NCBI RefSeq assembly: GCF_017916255.1
Contig: NZ_CP072827.1
Location: forward strand, 5,481,501-5,545,500
From: Streptomyces mobaraensis NBRC 13819 = DSM 40847
GTDB taxonomy: Bacteria; Actinomycetota; Actinomycetes; Streptomycetales; Streptomycetaceae
Reading direction: 5' to 3'
DNA: 64,000 bases
The position numbers were made by a program, and so were the translations under genes. The notes beneath the pieces were generated by a model. It did not search any database, had not been told where the DNA came from, and saw only the letters and a program-made list of their open reading frames with translations. Shown piece after piece: positions 18,804 through 28,702 of this stretch (positions are counted from its first letter, which is position 1; each line of letters opens with the position of its first letter).

Positions 18804-19265
18804 GTGGCCGACAATGCGCGGGCTAAGAAGCTGGCGGACCTCATCCGGGAGGTGGTGGCCCAGAAGCTGCAGCGCGGCATCAAGGACCCGCGGCTCGGCA
18901 GCCACGTGACCATCACGGACACCCGGGTCACCGGCGACCTGCGGGAGGCTACGGTCTTCTACACGGTCTACGGCGACGACGAGGAGCGCGCCGGCGCCGC
19001 CGCCGGGCTGGAGAGCGCCAAGGGCATGCTCCGGTCCGCGGTCGGCAAGGCGGCGGGGATCAAGTTCACCCCGACCCTGACGTTCGTCCCGGACGCCCTG
19101 CCGGAGAACGCCCGGACCATCGAGGACCTCCTCGACCGGGCCCGCAACCTGGACGCCAAGGTGCGCCAGGAGGCCTCGGGCAAGGACTACGCCGGCGAGG
19201 CCGACCCGTACCGCAAGCCGGGCGAGGACGACAACGGGGACGCCGAGGGCGGCGCCTCCGCATGA
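18804..19265 (+). CDS. rbfA: 30S ribosome-binding factor RbfA
   Basis: A 153-residue KH-type protein that binds the 16S rRNA 5' region during late 30S maturation. It shows RAKKLADLIREVVAQKL, DPRLGSHVTITDTRVTGDLR and a PTLTFVPD motif. The C-terminal ~35 residues are hydrophilic and variable. GTG 18804 follows AAGGAG by 9 bases. The stop overlaps the truB start (ATGA). Confidence 0.95.
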   Translation: MADNARAKKLADLIREVVAQKLQRGIKDPRLGSHVTITDTRVTGDLREATVFYTVYGDDEERAGAAAGLESAKGMLRSAVGKAAGIKFTPTLTFVPDALPENARTIEDLLDRARNLDAKVRQEASGKDYAGEADPYRKPGEDDNGDAEGGASA

Positions 19266-20167
19266 AGCGCAAGACACCGCCCGGCCCCGACGGTCTCGTC
19301 ATCGTCGACAAGCCGGCCGGCTTCACCTCGCACGACGTCGTCGCCAAGATGCGCGGCATGGCGAAGACCCGCCGCGTCGGGCACGCCGGGACCCTCGACC
19401 CGATGGCGACCGGCGTGCTCGTCCTCGGCGTCGAGCGGGCCACCAAGCTCCTCGGTCACCTCGCGCTGACCGAGAAGGAGTACGTGGCCACCATCCGGCT
19501 CGGGCAGAACACGGTGACGGACGACGCCGAGGGCGAGATCACCTCGTCGGCCGACGCCTCCGGGGTCACCCGCGAGGCGATCGACGCCGGCGTGGCCAAG
19601 CTGACCGGGGCCATCATGCAGGTCCCGTCCAAGGTCAGCGCCATCAAGATCGACGGCAAGCGCTCGTACAAGCGGGCGCGCGAGGGCGAGGACTTCGAGA
19701 TCCCCGCCCGCCCGGTGACCGTCTCGTCCTTCACCGTGCACGCCGTGCACCCGGCGGAGGCCGAGGACGGCACCCCGGTGCAGGACGTGCTGGTCTCCGT
19801 GGTCTGCTCGTCCGGCACCTACGTCCGCGCCCTGGCGCGCGACCTGGGCGCGGACACCGGCGTCGGCGGCCACCTCACGGCGCTCCGGCGCACCCGGGTC
19901 GGCCCCTACGGGATAAGCGAGGCGCGCACCCTGGACCAGCTCCAGGAGGAGCTGGCCGTGATGCCCGTCGCGGACGCGGTCTCCGCCGCGTTCACCCGCT
20001 GGGACGTCACGGAGGAGCAGGCGAAGCTGCTGGGCAACGGGGTCCGGGTGCGGATGCCGCTCTTCGAGACCGCCGGACCGGTCGCCGTCTTCGGCCCGGA
20101 CGGCACCTTCCTCGCCCTGGTTGAGAACCAGGGCGGGCGGGCGAAGAGCCTCGCCGTCTTCGGCTGA
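19262..20167 (+). CDS. truB: tRNA pseudouridine(55) synthase TruB
   Basis: A 301-residue enzyme that makes pseudouridine 55 in the T-loop of tRNAs. The catalytic Asp is D46 in GHAGTLDPMATGVL. KEYVATIRLG, QVPSKVSAIKIDGKRSYKRAR and SSGTYVRALARDLG are further family motifs, and a PUA-like C-terminal segment is present. It starts inside the rbfA stop (ATGA overlap) and closes the housekeeping operon, with a strong terminator after it. Confidence 0.96.
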   Translation: MKRKTPPGPDGLVIVDKPAGFTSHDVVAKMRGMAKTRRVGHAGTLDPMATGVLVLGVERATKLLGHLALTEKEYVATIRLGQNTVTDDAEGEITSSADASGVTREAIDAGVAKLTGAIMQVPSKVSAIKIDGKRSYKRAREGEDFEIPARPVTVSSFTVHAVHPAEAEDGTPVQDVLVSVVCSSGTYVRALARDLGADTGVGGHLTALRRTRVGPYGISEARTLDQLQEELAVMPVADAVSAAFTRWDVTEEQAKLLGNGVRVRMPLFETAGPVAVFGPDGTFLALVENQGGRAKSLAVFG

Positions 20168-20191
20168 GCCCCGGAACCGCTTCCGGAACAC

Positions 20192-20231
20192 CGTGGGGCG
20201 GGGACCGTGTCACCGCGCTCCCCGCCCCACG
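20192..20231 (+). terminator. Terminator after truB
   Basis: A 13-bp perfect stem, 20192-20204 with 20219-20231 (CGTGGGGCGGGGA and complement), encloses a 14-base loop. It lies 24 bases after the stop. Confidence 0.75.
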
Positions 20232-20372
20232 ACCCCCCTCCCCCCATCTCTATCCATCTGATACGCACGATTCACCCCAACGGGCAGGCGCTCGGAGTGA
20301 ACCAGGGGGGTGCAAGGGGGCGCGTTCGGCTCGCGATCTGTCCTGCCGATCACCGGCTGCCTACCTTCGGAA

Positions 20373-20394
20373 CGTACGGGCGTACGCACGTACG
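20373..20394. promoter_or_regulatory. Three CGTACG palindromes, 8 bases apart, before the protease/NTPase gene
   Basis: CGTACG occurs at 20373, 20381 and 20389, ending 22 bases before the start codon. A TACCTT sequence at 20362-20367 just upstream could be the -10 box, which would put the repeats at the transcription start. Regularly spaced palindromic hexamers suggest an operator, but the -35 is poor and the binding protein is unknown. The remainder of the gap 20232-20372 shows nothing else. Confidence 0.4.
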
Positions 20395-20416
20395 GTCACG
20401 CGGGGAGGTTCGGCGG

Positions 20417-23400
20417 ATGAGCGGTCGGCGGGCCGACGCGGACGAGTCCTTGGTACGCATCAGGGATCTCGCCGGGCGGCGGCGCGGCACGGGCTTCCCG
20501 GTCGACGACAGGTCCACCCTGATCACCAGCCACGAGGCGGTCGACGGCCTCGCCTGCCTGGTGCTGCATGCCGCGGGCGACCGCACGGTGGTGGTCGGCG
20601 CCGACGCCGTCACCCCGCTGCCCGACTGCGACCTGGCCCTGGTCCGGACGGAGGGCCTGGACCTGCCGCCGCTCGCCGTCGCCGCGACCGAGCACATCGC
20701 GGGCGGCACCCGGGTCCGGCTGCGGGCCGGCCGCTGGCACGACGCCTCGATCGTCGGCGAACCCCTGGTCACGTACACCGCCACGGACCGCTTCCACCTG
20801 CTGCGCACCGCCCTGGAGCTGTCCCTCCCGGAGCGGACGCCGCTGCGGCTGGGGGAGGAGGCCACCGGCGGCCCGGTGCTCGACGCGGGCACCGGAGCCG
20901 TCGTCGCCGTCCTCGGTACCGCGCTGCACGCCGAGCGCCGGGCGGGCGGCTACGCGATCCCGCTGCGGGCCACGGCCGCCGCCGACCCCGACGGGCCGCT
21001 GGCCAGACTCCTGGACCGGAACGCGGCGACCGTCCCCGCCTACGGCCGCGACCTCAACCTCGCCGGCGCCCTCCAGCTCACCGGCACTTCCCTGGGCTCG
21101 GTGGTCACCCCCCGCACCTGGCGCGACCCCGTCGGGCGGCCCGAGACGATCCGCGAGTTCGACTGCTTCCTGGCCGGCGGGGCGCCCGGCGGGCGGGCCC
21201 TGACCCGGGCCGCCGGCGGGCACGGCCCCGGCGGGCCGTACGTCCTCGGCCTGGTCGGCGAGCCGGGCACCGGGCGCACCACCGAGCTGGGCGCCCTCGC
21301 CGCCCGGCGCTCGCGCGGCGCGGAACCGGCGCCGACGCTCTGGCTGCGCGGCGCCGACCTGCGCGCCGACGACGTGAGCCTGCGCGACGCCATCGCCCGC
21401 GCGCTGCAGGCCGCCGGCCGCATCGTCACCGCCTCGGCGGGCGCCCAGGGCACCGTCGGCGACACCTCCGCGGCCACCCCCGAGGCCGTCGCCCACCTCG
21501 CCCACCGGGTCGGCCGGCCGCTGCTCGTCCTCCTCGACGGCCCCGAGGAGATGCCGCCCCTGCTGGCCCACGCGCTGCCCGGCTGGACCGCCGCCACCGC
21601 CCACTGGCTGGAACGGACCGGCACCCGGCTCGTCGTCGCCTGCCGTCCCGAGCACTGGGAGACGGCCGGCGCCCTCTTCCCGCCCGCCGCCCTGCACTCC
21701 CCGGCCACCGCCCTCGGCACCGGCGCCCCGGCCCTCACCGCCGCGCCGCCGGCCGCGCTGCCCGCCTGCGTCCGGCTCGCCGACCTCACCCCCGAGCTCG
21801 CCGAGCGCGCCCGCGCCTCGTACGGCGTCCCGGCCGGCGGACTCGCCCCCGCGGACGCCGGGCATCCGCTCGCCCTCCGGCTGCTCGCCGAGGTCCACGC
21901 GGCGCTTCCGGACGGCGCGGACCGGCCGGAGGGCGCCCCCGCCCCCGACCGGTGGGACGTCTTCGCCGCCCACCTCGACCTCGTGTGCCTGCGCATCGCC
22001 GTCCGCCTCGCCGCCGCCCGCCGGCCCCCGCTGCGCGGCACGGCCGTCCGCCGGCTGGCCGCCAAGGTGGCCGGGCAGGTGCACGAGGCCGCCCGGCAGT
22101 GCCTCGGCCCCGGGCAGGGCGAGCTGGAGCGCGAGACGTTCGAGCAGCTCTTCCCGTGGCGCACCGGCTGGGCCTCGGCCGTCCTGACCGAGGGCCTGCT
22201 CGTCCCGGCGGGCAGCGGCTACCGGTTCGCCCACGAGGAGTTCGCCGACTGGCTGCACGGCACCCACCTCGACCTGGACGCCGCCCTGCACGCCCTCGTC
22301 CACCGCTGGTACGAACCGGAGGGCCCGCCCGCCGAGGCGGCCGTCCGGCTGCCCTCCCGCCGGGGCGGCGGCCCGGCCCGGGCGCCCGAGGGGCACGTAC
22401 CGCCGCCCCCGGGCTCCCGGCCCCCGACCAGACGCCGGGGCCGGCGCGGCGGGGACCGGCAGGAGGGGCCCACACTGCTCCCCGTCCCACGGCACCGCAT
22501 CGGCCCCGTCCTCCAGTCCCTCCTGCTGCTCGGCCGCCGCTCGGGCCCCACCGAGCTGTCGCGGCGGCTGACGGCGCTGGTCCACGCCGTGGAGACGCTC
22601 TCGGGGCGGGAGGGGGCGCCCGCCGGTGGGGTGTCCTCCGGCCGGGGGGCCGACGGTGGGGCGGCTGACAGTGGGAGGGCGGAGGGCGCGGCAGGGGAAG
22701 GCGGGGCGGCGGACGGCGCGGAAGGGGCCACCGCCGACCGGCCGCCGGTGCTCACCGACCCGGCCTGGTGGGCGGCCCACCTGCTCTCCGAGACCCTGCT
22801 GCGGGTCCCGGACGCCACTCCGTACCTCGGCGTGCTGCGGCTGCTCGCCGAGCGGGTCGCCGAGTGCGCCCGCGCGGCCGGCGGCTTCGACTCCACCGCC
22901 ACCGGGGCGCTCGGCGGCCTCACCCGGTTCGGCCCGCCGTTCTGGCTCCGGCTGCGCCTCGGCCTGGGGGACCGCCTGGACCTGCTGCGCCGCCTCGTCC
23001 CCGCCGACGCCCCGCCGCCGGGCGCGGCCGGCGGGGTGCCCCAGCCGCCGGTCGCCGACCGCTTCCTCCCGGCGGCGGCCGCGCTGCTCGGCGACGAGCC
23101 GTGTGCCGCCCAGGCGCTGATCTGCCGCTGGTTCGACGACGACCGCCCGCTGCTGACCGCGCCGGACGGCGGCGCCGGGTTCGCGGCGCCCACCGTCGCC
23201 ACGGCCGCCCAGGCCATGCTCCACACCCACCGCCGACGCGCCCTCGACGACCTCACCGACGCCCTGGTCGGCGCCGCCCACCCGCGCGCCGACGAACTGC
23301 TGGCCGCCCTCGCCGAGGACGAGCCGTCCGCCCTGTGCCGGGCCGTCGACCGCTGGGCCCACGACGACCGGGTGGAGCTGCACGTCGCCGCCGCCGCGTA

Positions 23401-24364
23401 CGGCCTGAAGGCCGTGCCGTACGTCACCACCGAGGCCGACCGCGAGCTGCTGCGCTACTCCGCGCTGGCCCTGCTCGCCCGCCCCGCCGAGGGCGCCCTG
23501 CGCGGCCCGGCGCTGGCCGTCCTGGTCCGCGACCCGCTCACCCGCGCCAAGCACCTGCCGGAGGCCGTCGCCCGGTTCTCCGCCGGCGACCCGCAGGTCC
23601 CCGCCGCCGCCCTGGCCGCCGCGCTGACCACCCACCCCGAGCCGGTGCTCGGCGCCTTCCGCGCCCGGCTCTACCAGCCGGGGGACGGACCGGCGGACGT
23701 CCTGCGGATCCTCGCCGAGGTCTCCGACCCGGCGCTGGCCCGCCGCGCGGCCTCCCTGGTCCGCGAGCACGTCGAGCACCGGCCGGACAACGCCCCGCAC
23801 GTGGCCGCCTTCATCGACCGGCGGCTGGAGGACGGCCCGTCCGCCCGCGCCGTCCTCTTCCCGCTCGTCACCCACCTGTTGCGCACCCGCCCCGCGCCCG
23901 TCCGCCGCGCCCTCGCCCCGGTGCTCGCGGCACCCGGCACGGCCGCCTCCCGGGGGTTGCGGCGCGAGTTGCTGGAGGTGCTGCTGGAACGCGAGGAGCA
24001 GGAGCCGTACGAGCGGGGCGGCGACGTCCTCGACGCGCTGCTGCGGGCGGTGGCCGAGGGCGCGTCCGAACGCTCCGAGGCGCGCACCCGCGACCTCGTG
24101 CTCCGGGTCGGGGAGCTGCTGGCCCGCACCGCGGAGGGCGCGGCCCGCTTCGACCGCCGGCTGGTGCAGCTCGCCGGCGAGGTCCCGGCGTTCGGCGCCC
24201 GGCTGCGCCGCTGGCTGCGGACCGCGCCCGCGCAGTGGGCGCCGGTGGTGGGGCCGGGGGCGCGGATCCGGCTGACGGCGGGGAACGGGAGCGACGTGCG
24301 CGGGGCGGACGATGCGGGGGTCCCGGCCGATGCGGACCGCCGCCAACCGGCATGGCACTCTTAG
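20417..24364 (+). CDS. Large protein with trypsin-like N-terminal domain and P-loop NTPase domain, both with altered active-site residues
   Basis: A 1315-residue protein. Residues 1-180 follow the trypsin/HtrA-type fold. His is H39 in LITSHEAV and Asp is D72 in DCDLALV, but the nucleophile position, normally GxSGGP, reads EATGGP (Thr150). Residues 270-500 form a STAND/AAA-like NTPase module, but the P-loop reads GEPGTGRTT (281-289) with Arg where Lys is expected. A Walker B-type LLVLLDG is present near residue 370. A low-complexity Pro/Arg/Gly stretch (about 645-690) and a long Ala/Leu-rich helical C terminus follow. It has GGGGAGG ahead of its ATG and sits between truB and ribF. I infer a regulatory or defence-type switch protein; the actual function is unknown. 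Confidence 0.7.
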   Translation: MSGRRADADESLVRIRDLAGRRRGTGFPVDDRSTLITSHEAVDGLACLVLHAAGDRTVVVGADAVTPLPDCDLALVRTEGLDLPPLAVAATEHIAGGTRVRLRAGRWHDASIVGEPLVTYTATDRFHLLRTALELSLPERTPLRLGEEATGGPVLDAGTGAVVAVLGTALHAERRAGGYAIPLRATAAADPDGPLARLLDRNAATVPAYGRDLNLAGALQLTGTSLGSVVTPRTWRDPVGRPETIREFDCFLAGGAPGGRALTRAAGGHGPGGPYVLGLVGEPGTGRTTELGALAARRSRGAEPAPTLWLRGADLRADDVSLRDAIARALQAAGRIVTASAGAQGTVGDTSAATPEAVAHLAHRVGRPLLVLLDGPEEMPPLLAHALPGWTAATAHWLERTGTRLVVACRPEHWETAGALFPPAALHSPATALGTGAPALTAAPPAALPACVRLADLTPELAERARASYGVPAGGLAPADAGHPLALRLLAEVHAALPDGADRPEGAPAPDRWDVFAAHLDLVCLRIAVRLAAARRPPLRGTAVRRLAAKVAGQVHEAARQCLGPGQGELERETFEQLFPWRTGWASAVLTEGLLVPAGSGYRFAHEEFADWLHGTHLDLDAALHALVHRWYEPEGPPAEAAVRLPSRRGGGPARAPEGHVPPPPGSRPPTRRRGRRGGDRQEGPTLLPVPRHRIGPVLQSLLLLGRRSGPTELSRRLTALVHAVETLSGREGAPAGGVSSGRGADGGAADSGRAEGAAGEGGAADGAEGATADRPPVLTDPAWWAAHLLSETLLRVPDATPYLGVLRLLAERVAECARAAGGFDSTATGALGGLTRFGPPFWLRLRLGLGDRLDLLRRLVPADAPPPGAAGGVPQPPVADRFLPAAAALLGDEPCAAQALICRWFDDDRPLLTAPDGGAGFAAPTVATAAQAMLHTHRRRALDDLTDALVGAAHPRADELLAALAEDEPSALCRAVDRWAHDDRVELHVAAAAYGLKAVPYVTTEADRELLRYSALALLARPAEGALRGPALAVLVRDPLTRAKHLPEAVARFSAGDPQVPAAALAAALTTHPEPVLGAFRARLYQPGDGPADVLRILAEVSDPALARRAASLVREHVEHRPDNAPHVAAFIDRRLEDGPSARAVLFPLVTHLLRTRPAPVRRALAPVLAAPGTAASRGLRRELLEVLLEREEQEPYERGGDVLDALLRAVAEGASERSEARTRDLVLRVGELLARTAEGAARFDRRLVQLAGEVPAFGARLRRWLRTAPAQWAPVVGPGARIRLTAGNGSDVRGADDAGVPADADRRQPAWHS

Positions 24365-24417
24365 ACCTGCGTAATCGACAGAGACAAGAGTTCGGGTTCG
24401 GGCGAGGAGCGGGCACA

Positions 24418-25368
24418 GTGCAACGCTGGCGTGGCTTGGAGGACATCCCCCAGGACTGGGGGCGCAGCGTCGTCACCATCGGCTCGTACGACGGTGTCCA
24501 CCGCGGGCACCAGCTGATCATCGGCCGTGCGGTGGAGCGGGCACGCGAGCTGGGGGTGCCGTCGGTCGTGGTGACCTTCGACCCGCACCCCAGCGAGGTC
24601 GTACGGCCGGGCAGCCACCCGCCGCTGCTGGCGCCGCACCACCGGCGCGCGGAGCTGATCGCGGAGCTGGGCGTGGACGCGGTGCTGGTCCTGCCGTTCA
24701 CGGCGGAGTTCTCCAAGCTGTCGCCGGCCGACTTCGTGGTGAAGGTCCTGGTCGACAAGTTGCACGCGAAGCTCGTCGTCGAGGGCCCCAACTTCCGCTT
24801 CGGCCACCGTGCCGCGGGCACGGTGGCGCTGCTGGAGGAGCTCGGCACGACCTACGACTTCGGCGTCGAGGTCATCGACCTCAAGCTCACCGGCGAGGCC
24901 GGCGGCGGCCTGCCGTTCTCGTCGACGCTGACCCGCCGCCTGGTCGCCGAGGGTGACGTGGCCGGCGCCATGGAGATCCTCGGCCACCCGCACCGCGTCG
25001 AGGGCGTCGTCGTCCGCGGCGCCCAGCGCGGCCGGGAACTCGGCTTCCCCACCGCCAACATCGAGACCCTGCCCCACACGGCCATCCCCGCCGACGGCGT
25101 CTACGCCGGCTGGCTCGTCGTGGCGGGCGAGGCCATGCCCGCCGCGATCTCCGTCGGCACGAACGTGCAGTTCGACGCGACGGAGCGGACGGTGGAGGCG
25201 TACGCGATCGACCGGGTCGACCTGGACCTGTACGGGCTGCACGCCGCCGTCGACTTCCTCGCCTACCTGCGGGGGATGGAGAAGTTCGAGACGCTCGACG
25301 CGCTGCTGGAGCGGATGACCGACGATGTGAAGCGGGCACGGGAGCTGGTGGCTGCGGCTTCGCGGTGA
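24418..25368 (+). CDS. ribF: Bifunctional riboflavin kinase / FAD synthetase
   Basis: A 316-residue enzyme making FMN and then FAD from riboflavin. The N-terminal adenylyltransferase has GSYDGVHRGHQ (residues 22-32, HxGH nucleotide motif), TFDPHP and GPNFRFG. The C-terminal flavokinase has GRELGFPTANIE around residues 204-215 and the conserved DGVYAGW. The GTG at 24418 is preceded by GAGGAG at 9 bases. It follows the large protease/NTPase gene by 53 bases and may be cotranscribed with it. A long palindromic repeat lies between its end and the convergent ATPase gene. Confidence 0.95.
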   Translation: MQRWRGLEDIPQDWGRSVVTIGSYDGVHRGHQLIIGRAVERARELGVPSVVVTFDPHPSEVVRPGSHPPLLAPHHRRAELIAELGVDAVLVLPFTAEFSKLSPADFVVKVLVDKLHAKLVVEGPNFRFGHRAAGTVALLEELGTTYDFGVEVIDLKLTGEAGGGLPFSSTLTRRLVAEGDVAGAMEILGHPHRVEGVVVRGAQRGRELGFPTANIETLPHTAIPADGVYAGWLVVAGEAMPAAISVGTNVQFDATERTVEAYAIDRVDLDLYGLHAAVDFLAYLRGMEKFETLDALLERMTDDVKRARELVAAASR

Positions 25369-25380
25369 GAGTGCCCCTGT

Positions 25381-25563
25381 CCCGCCCTTTCGCCGTTTCC
25401 TGGGGGCTGCGCCCCAGACCCCGCTTGTCGCGGCTTCGCCGCTCGTCCTCAAACGCCGGACGGGCTGACTGTTCAGCCCGTCCGGCGTTTGAGGACAACC
25501 GCGCGGAGCGCGGTTTCGGGGGTGCGGGGGCTGGCCCCCCGCAAGAAACGGTGAAAGGGCGGG
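25381..25563. repeat. Nested palindrome between convergent genes (bidirectional terminator-like)
   Basis: The core is a perfect 24-bp inverted repeat with a 4-base CTGT loop: left arm 25445-25468, right arm 25473-25496, containing AAACGCCGGACGGGC. It is framed by a second pair of 19-base arms at 25381-25399 and 25545-25563 that differ by one base, and by G/C hairpins between. This core sequence is, to my knowledge, a common dispersed palindrome of Streptomyces genomes. It lies exactly between the 3' ends of ribF and the ATPase gene. Confidence 0.75.
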
Positions 25564-25594
25564 GCCGGGGCAAACCACCCGGCCCCGCCGGATA

Positions 25595-28500
25595 TCACTG
25601 CTGCTGCGGCCAGCCCCCGGGCGCCGGGTACTGCTGCCCCGGCTGAACAGGCGGCGGCACAGCCGCCTGAGGCGGCTGCCCACTCGTCCCCCACAACCCC
25701 TGCTGCTGCTGGGCCCGGACGAAGTCCTCCGCCACCATCGCCGACAGAGTGAAGTAGGCCTCCCGCGTCTTCGGCCGCATCATCTCCAGGTCCAGCTCCG
25801 CCCCCGCCGCGAGATGCTCGTCGAAGGGCACGACCACGACTCCCCGGCAGCGCGTCTCGAAGTGGGACACGATGTCCTCGACCTTGATCATCTTCCCGGT
25901 CTCGCGGACCCCGGAGATGACGGTGATGCTGCGCCCGACGAGCTCGCCGTAGCCGTGCGCGGCCAGCCAGTCGAGCGTGGTGCTGGCGCTGCTCGCGCCG
26001 TCGACGGACGGGGTGGAGACGATGATCAGCTGGTCGGCGAGGTCGAGCACGCCGCGCATCGCGCTGTAGAGCAGACCGGTTCCCGAGTCGGTGAGGATGA
26101 TCGGGTACTGCCGCCCCAGGACGTCTATGGCCCGGCGGTAGTCCTCGTCGTTGAAGGTCGTGGAGACGGCCGGGTCCACGTCGTTGGCGATGATCTCCAG
26201 GCCGGACGGCGCCTGCGAGGTGTAACGGCGGATGTCCATGTAGCTGTTGAGGCCGGGGATGGCCTGCACCAGGTCACGGATGGTCGCGCCGGTCTCGCGG
26301 CGCACCCGGCGGCCGAGGGTGCCGGCGTCCGGGTTGGCGTCGATGGCCAGGATCTTGTCCTGGCGCTCGCTGGCGAGGGTGGCGCCGAGGGCGGTCGTCG
26401 TCGTGGTCTTGCCGACACCGCCCTTCAGGCTGATGACGGCGATCCGGTAGCACGACAGGACGGGCGTGCGGATCAGCTCCAGCTTGCGCTGCCGCTCCGC
26501 CTCCTCCTTCTTCCCGCCGAACTTGAACCGGCCCGAACTCTGCTTCTTCGGCTTCGGCTTGCTCTTGAGCAGCCGCTCCGAGGACAGCTCGACCGCGGCC
26601 GTGTAACCCAGCGGAGCGCCGTGCACGGACCGCTGCCGCTGCTCCGGCGTCACCGTCGGCCAGCCGCCGGTACGCGGGTCGACGGGACCGGTGGCCGCCG
26701 CGTCGGCGGGCTGACCGGGCTGACCGGGCCGGCCCCCGGGCTGACCGGCCTGTGCGGGCTGTGCGCCGGGGGCGCCCTGGGGGAAGGCGCCGGTGTCGGT
26801 CGGGCCGGCCTGCGGCTGGGGGGCGTACGGGCCGGGGGCCTGGGCCGGGGCGCTCTGGGGCGCGGTGGGCGGCTGGGGCTGCGCCTGCGGCAGGGGGTAC
26901 GGGTTCTGCGCGGGGGGCGCGGGCGTCTCCCCGGTGGGGGTTCCGGGATGCGGGAAGCCGTAACCGCCCTGCGGGGCGGCGCCCGTCGGGTGGGGGAAGC
27001 CGTAGCCGCCCTGCGGCGTGGACGCGGGCGCGGTGGTCGCGGCGGCGGGCGGGAAGCCGTATCCGCTCGTGGGCGCGGGCGCTTCGGCCGAGGGGACCGT
27101 CGGCTGCGGGAACCCGTAACCGGCTTGCGGCTGGGGTGCGTTGACGGGCGCCTGCGGCGTGGGCTCCGGTACCGGAGCGGGCGCGGGCGCGGGCGGGGCC
27201 GCCGCCGGGTCCGGCTGCGGGGCGCCGTACCCCCCGTACGCGGGAGGCGGTGTCGGGGTCGGCAGGGACGGCGGGGGAGTGGGCTGCCCGGCGGCGGGCA
27301 GCGCGAAGTCGCCCTGGGCGGACGCCGCTTCGGCGGCCGGGACGGAGGGGTTCGGTGCGCCGTACGCCGGGAGCGCGTGCGGCGCGGGCGGGGCGTACGG
27401 GCTGTGCTGAGCGCTGTCCTGCGGAGCGGGTGCCGGTGCCGTAGGGGACGGAGTGCCCGCGTTCGCGGGATAGGGAGCGGCCTCCGGACCGGATGCCGTG
27501 GGCAGCGCGAAGGCGCCCGAGCCGTCGGCCGTGGCGGGTGCGGGCGTGGCCGAGGTCTCCATCTGGGCCGGGGGAGTGGGCGGCGCGGCGGGCGGCGCGG
27601 GCGGCATCGCCGGGGCTTGCGGCGCTGCCTGCGGTGCCGCAGGCGGGGCCCAGGCGGCAGGGGCGGCCCGGCCGTCGGCGGGCTCCGCCGGGCGGAAGTC
27701 CGGCGGCAGGGGCGGCAGGGACGAGGGCGGAACGGAGGGCGGGGTCCAGGACTCGGTGGACGCGCTGGGCGCCTCCGCTTCCTCCGGCGTCACCGCAGCG
27801 GAAGGGGAAGAGGGGGCGGAAGTAGAGGGGGAGGGGGAAGGAGAAGGAGAAGGAGAAACGGAAGAGACAGGTGCGGCGGGCGCGGCCGGCGGCGACGCCG
27901 AGGGCGCCGATGCCGCCGCCGCCGACGCGTCCCCGTCCGTCGCGGCTCCGGTCCGGTTGCGCAGCGAGCTCGCCGAGAACCGCATGGTGCCCTCGCTGCG
28001 CAGCGTGCCGCTGTTGTCGGCTTCGCCTGAAACCTCCGGCGTCTGCGCCGACTTGTCCGTCTTCGCGGGCGCGGCGTTCGCTCCGGTTTCCTCCGCTTCG
28101 CCGGACTTCGGGGCGTGCGCGGCGATTTCGTCCCTGAGGGCCGCGGCCGAGAACCGCATGGTCGCGGGCGTCGTCGTCGCCCCGGTCGGCGCGGGCTCCG
28201 CGTCGGCGGCGGCCCCCGTGTCGGCGGCGGCCCCCGCGTCGGCGGTGCCATGCCCGGCCACGGCGCCGGGCCGCGCGTCGCCGCTGTCGTCCGCGCTCCC
28301 GTCGGCGTTCTTCCCGCTCACGGCGTGAGCGTCATGGGAGTGAGCGTCGGCGTCAACGGCCTGAGCAGGGGCGGCGATGGCGGACGAGTCCGCGACCCCA
28401 CCGCCCTCCGCACCCTCAACCGTCACCGGCGCCACAGGAGCGACCGGCTCCGGCGCCGTGTGAGGACCCGTTCCCTCCCCCGAGGCGGGCGGTGCCGGAG

Positions 28501-28702
28501 GGACGGAAGGGGCCGGACGCGCCGGGGGGACCGCCGGAGCGGGCGGGGAGGTCTGGACGTACCAGGCGGGTGGCGTGTAATCGATGGTGAACTCGCCCGT
28601 GTGCTCGACTTCCTGCTCCTGGTCCAGCTCGTGGTCGGCGTCGGACCGGTTCTCGCCGGCTGTGGTCCCGGCCGCGCGGATCTCGTTCCGATCGCTGCTC
28701 AC
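25595..28702 (-). CDS. Pro-rich protein with C-terminal MinD/ParA-type ATPase domain (EspI-like, type VII secretion associated)
   Basis: A 1035-residue protein. The first ~700 residues are Pro/Ala-rich and apparently disordered. They include two copies of TMRFSAxxLR and a set of GYGFP repeats. The C-terminal ~280 residues are a P-loop ATPase with a deviant Walker A ([12 protein letters not shown], near residue 757), [14 protein letters not shown] and LTDSGTGLL. Similar Pro-rich ATPases (EspI) sit at the edge of mycobacterial and Streptomyces ESX loci and influence secretion. GTG 28702 has AGGAGG five bases upstream. It points away from the kinase genes, from which it is separated by a 390-base divergent region. 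Confidence 0.82.
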   Translation of the reverse strand: MSSDRNEIRAAGTTAGENRSDADHELDQEQEVEHTGEFTIDYTPPAWYVQTSPPAPAVPPARPAPSVPPAPPASGEGTGPHTAPEPVAPVAPVTVEGAEGGGVADSSAIAAPAQAVDADAHSHDAHAVSGKNADGSADDSGDARPGAVAGHGTADAGAAADTGAAADAEPAPTGATTTPATMRFSAAALRDEIAAHAPKSGEAEETGANAAPAKTDKSAQTPEVSGEADNSGTLRSEGTMRFSASSLRNRTGAATDGDASAAAASAPSASPPAAPAAPVSSVSPSPSPSPSPSTSAPSSPSAAVTPEEAEAPSASTESWTPPSVPPSSLPPLPPDFRPAEPADGRAAPAAWAPPAAPQAAPQAPAMPPAPPAAPPTPPAQMETSATPAPATADGSGAFALPTASGPEAAPYPANAGTPSPTAPAPAPQDSAQHSPYAPPAPHALPAYGAPNPSVPAAEAASAQGDFALPAAGQPTPPPSLPTPTPPPAYGGYGAPQPDPAAAPPAPAPAPVPEPTPQAPVNAPQPQAGYGFPQPTVPSAEAPAPTSGYGFPPAAATTAPASTPQGGYGFPHPTGAAPQGGYGFPHPGTPTGETPAPPAQNPYPLPQAQPQPPTAPQSAPAQAPGPYAPQPQAGPTDTGAFPQGAPGAQPAQAGQPGGRPGQPGQPADAAATGPVDPRTGGWPTVTPEQRQRSVHGAPLGYTAAVELSSERLLKSKPKPKKQSSGRFKFGGKKEEAERQRKLELIRTPVLSCYRIAVISLKGGVGKTTTTTALGATLASERQDKILAIDANPDAGTLGRRVRRETGATIRDLVQAIPGLNSYMDIRRYTSQAPSGLEIIANDVDPAVSTTFNDEDYRRAIDVLGRQYPIILTDSGTGLLYSAMRGVLDLADQLIIVSTPSVDGASSASTTLDWLAAHGYGELVGRSITVISGVRETGKMIKVEDIVSHFETRCRGVVVVPFDEHLAAGAELDLEMMRPKTREAYFTLSAMVAEDFVRAQQQQGLWGTSGQPPQAAVPPPVQPGQQYPAPGGWPQQQ

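Noticed and set aside
20396..24358. 1320-codon minus-strand open frame opposite the protease/NTPase gene
   Set aside because: Mirror of the real gene. It lacks recognisable domains, while the plus strand has H-D-T and P-loop motifs, GC3 bias and a ribosome-binding site.
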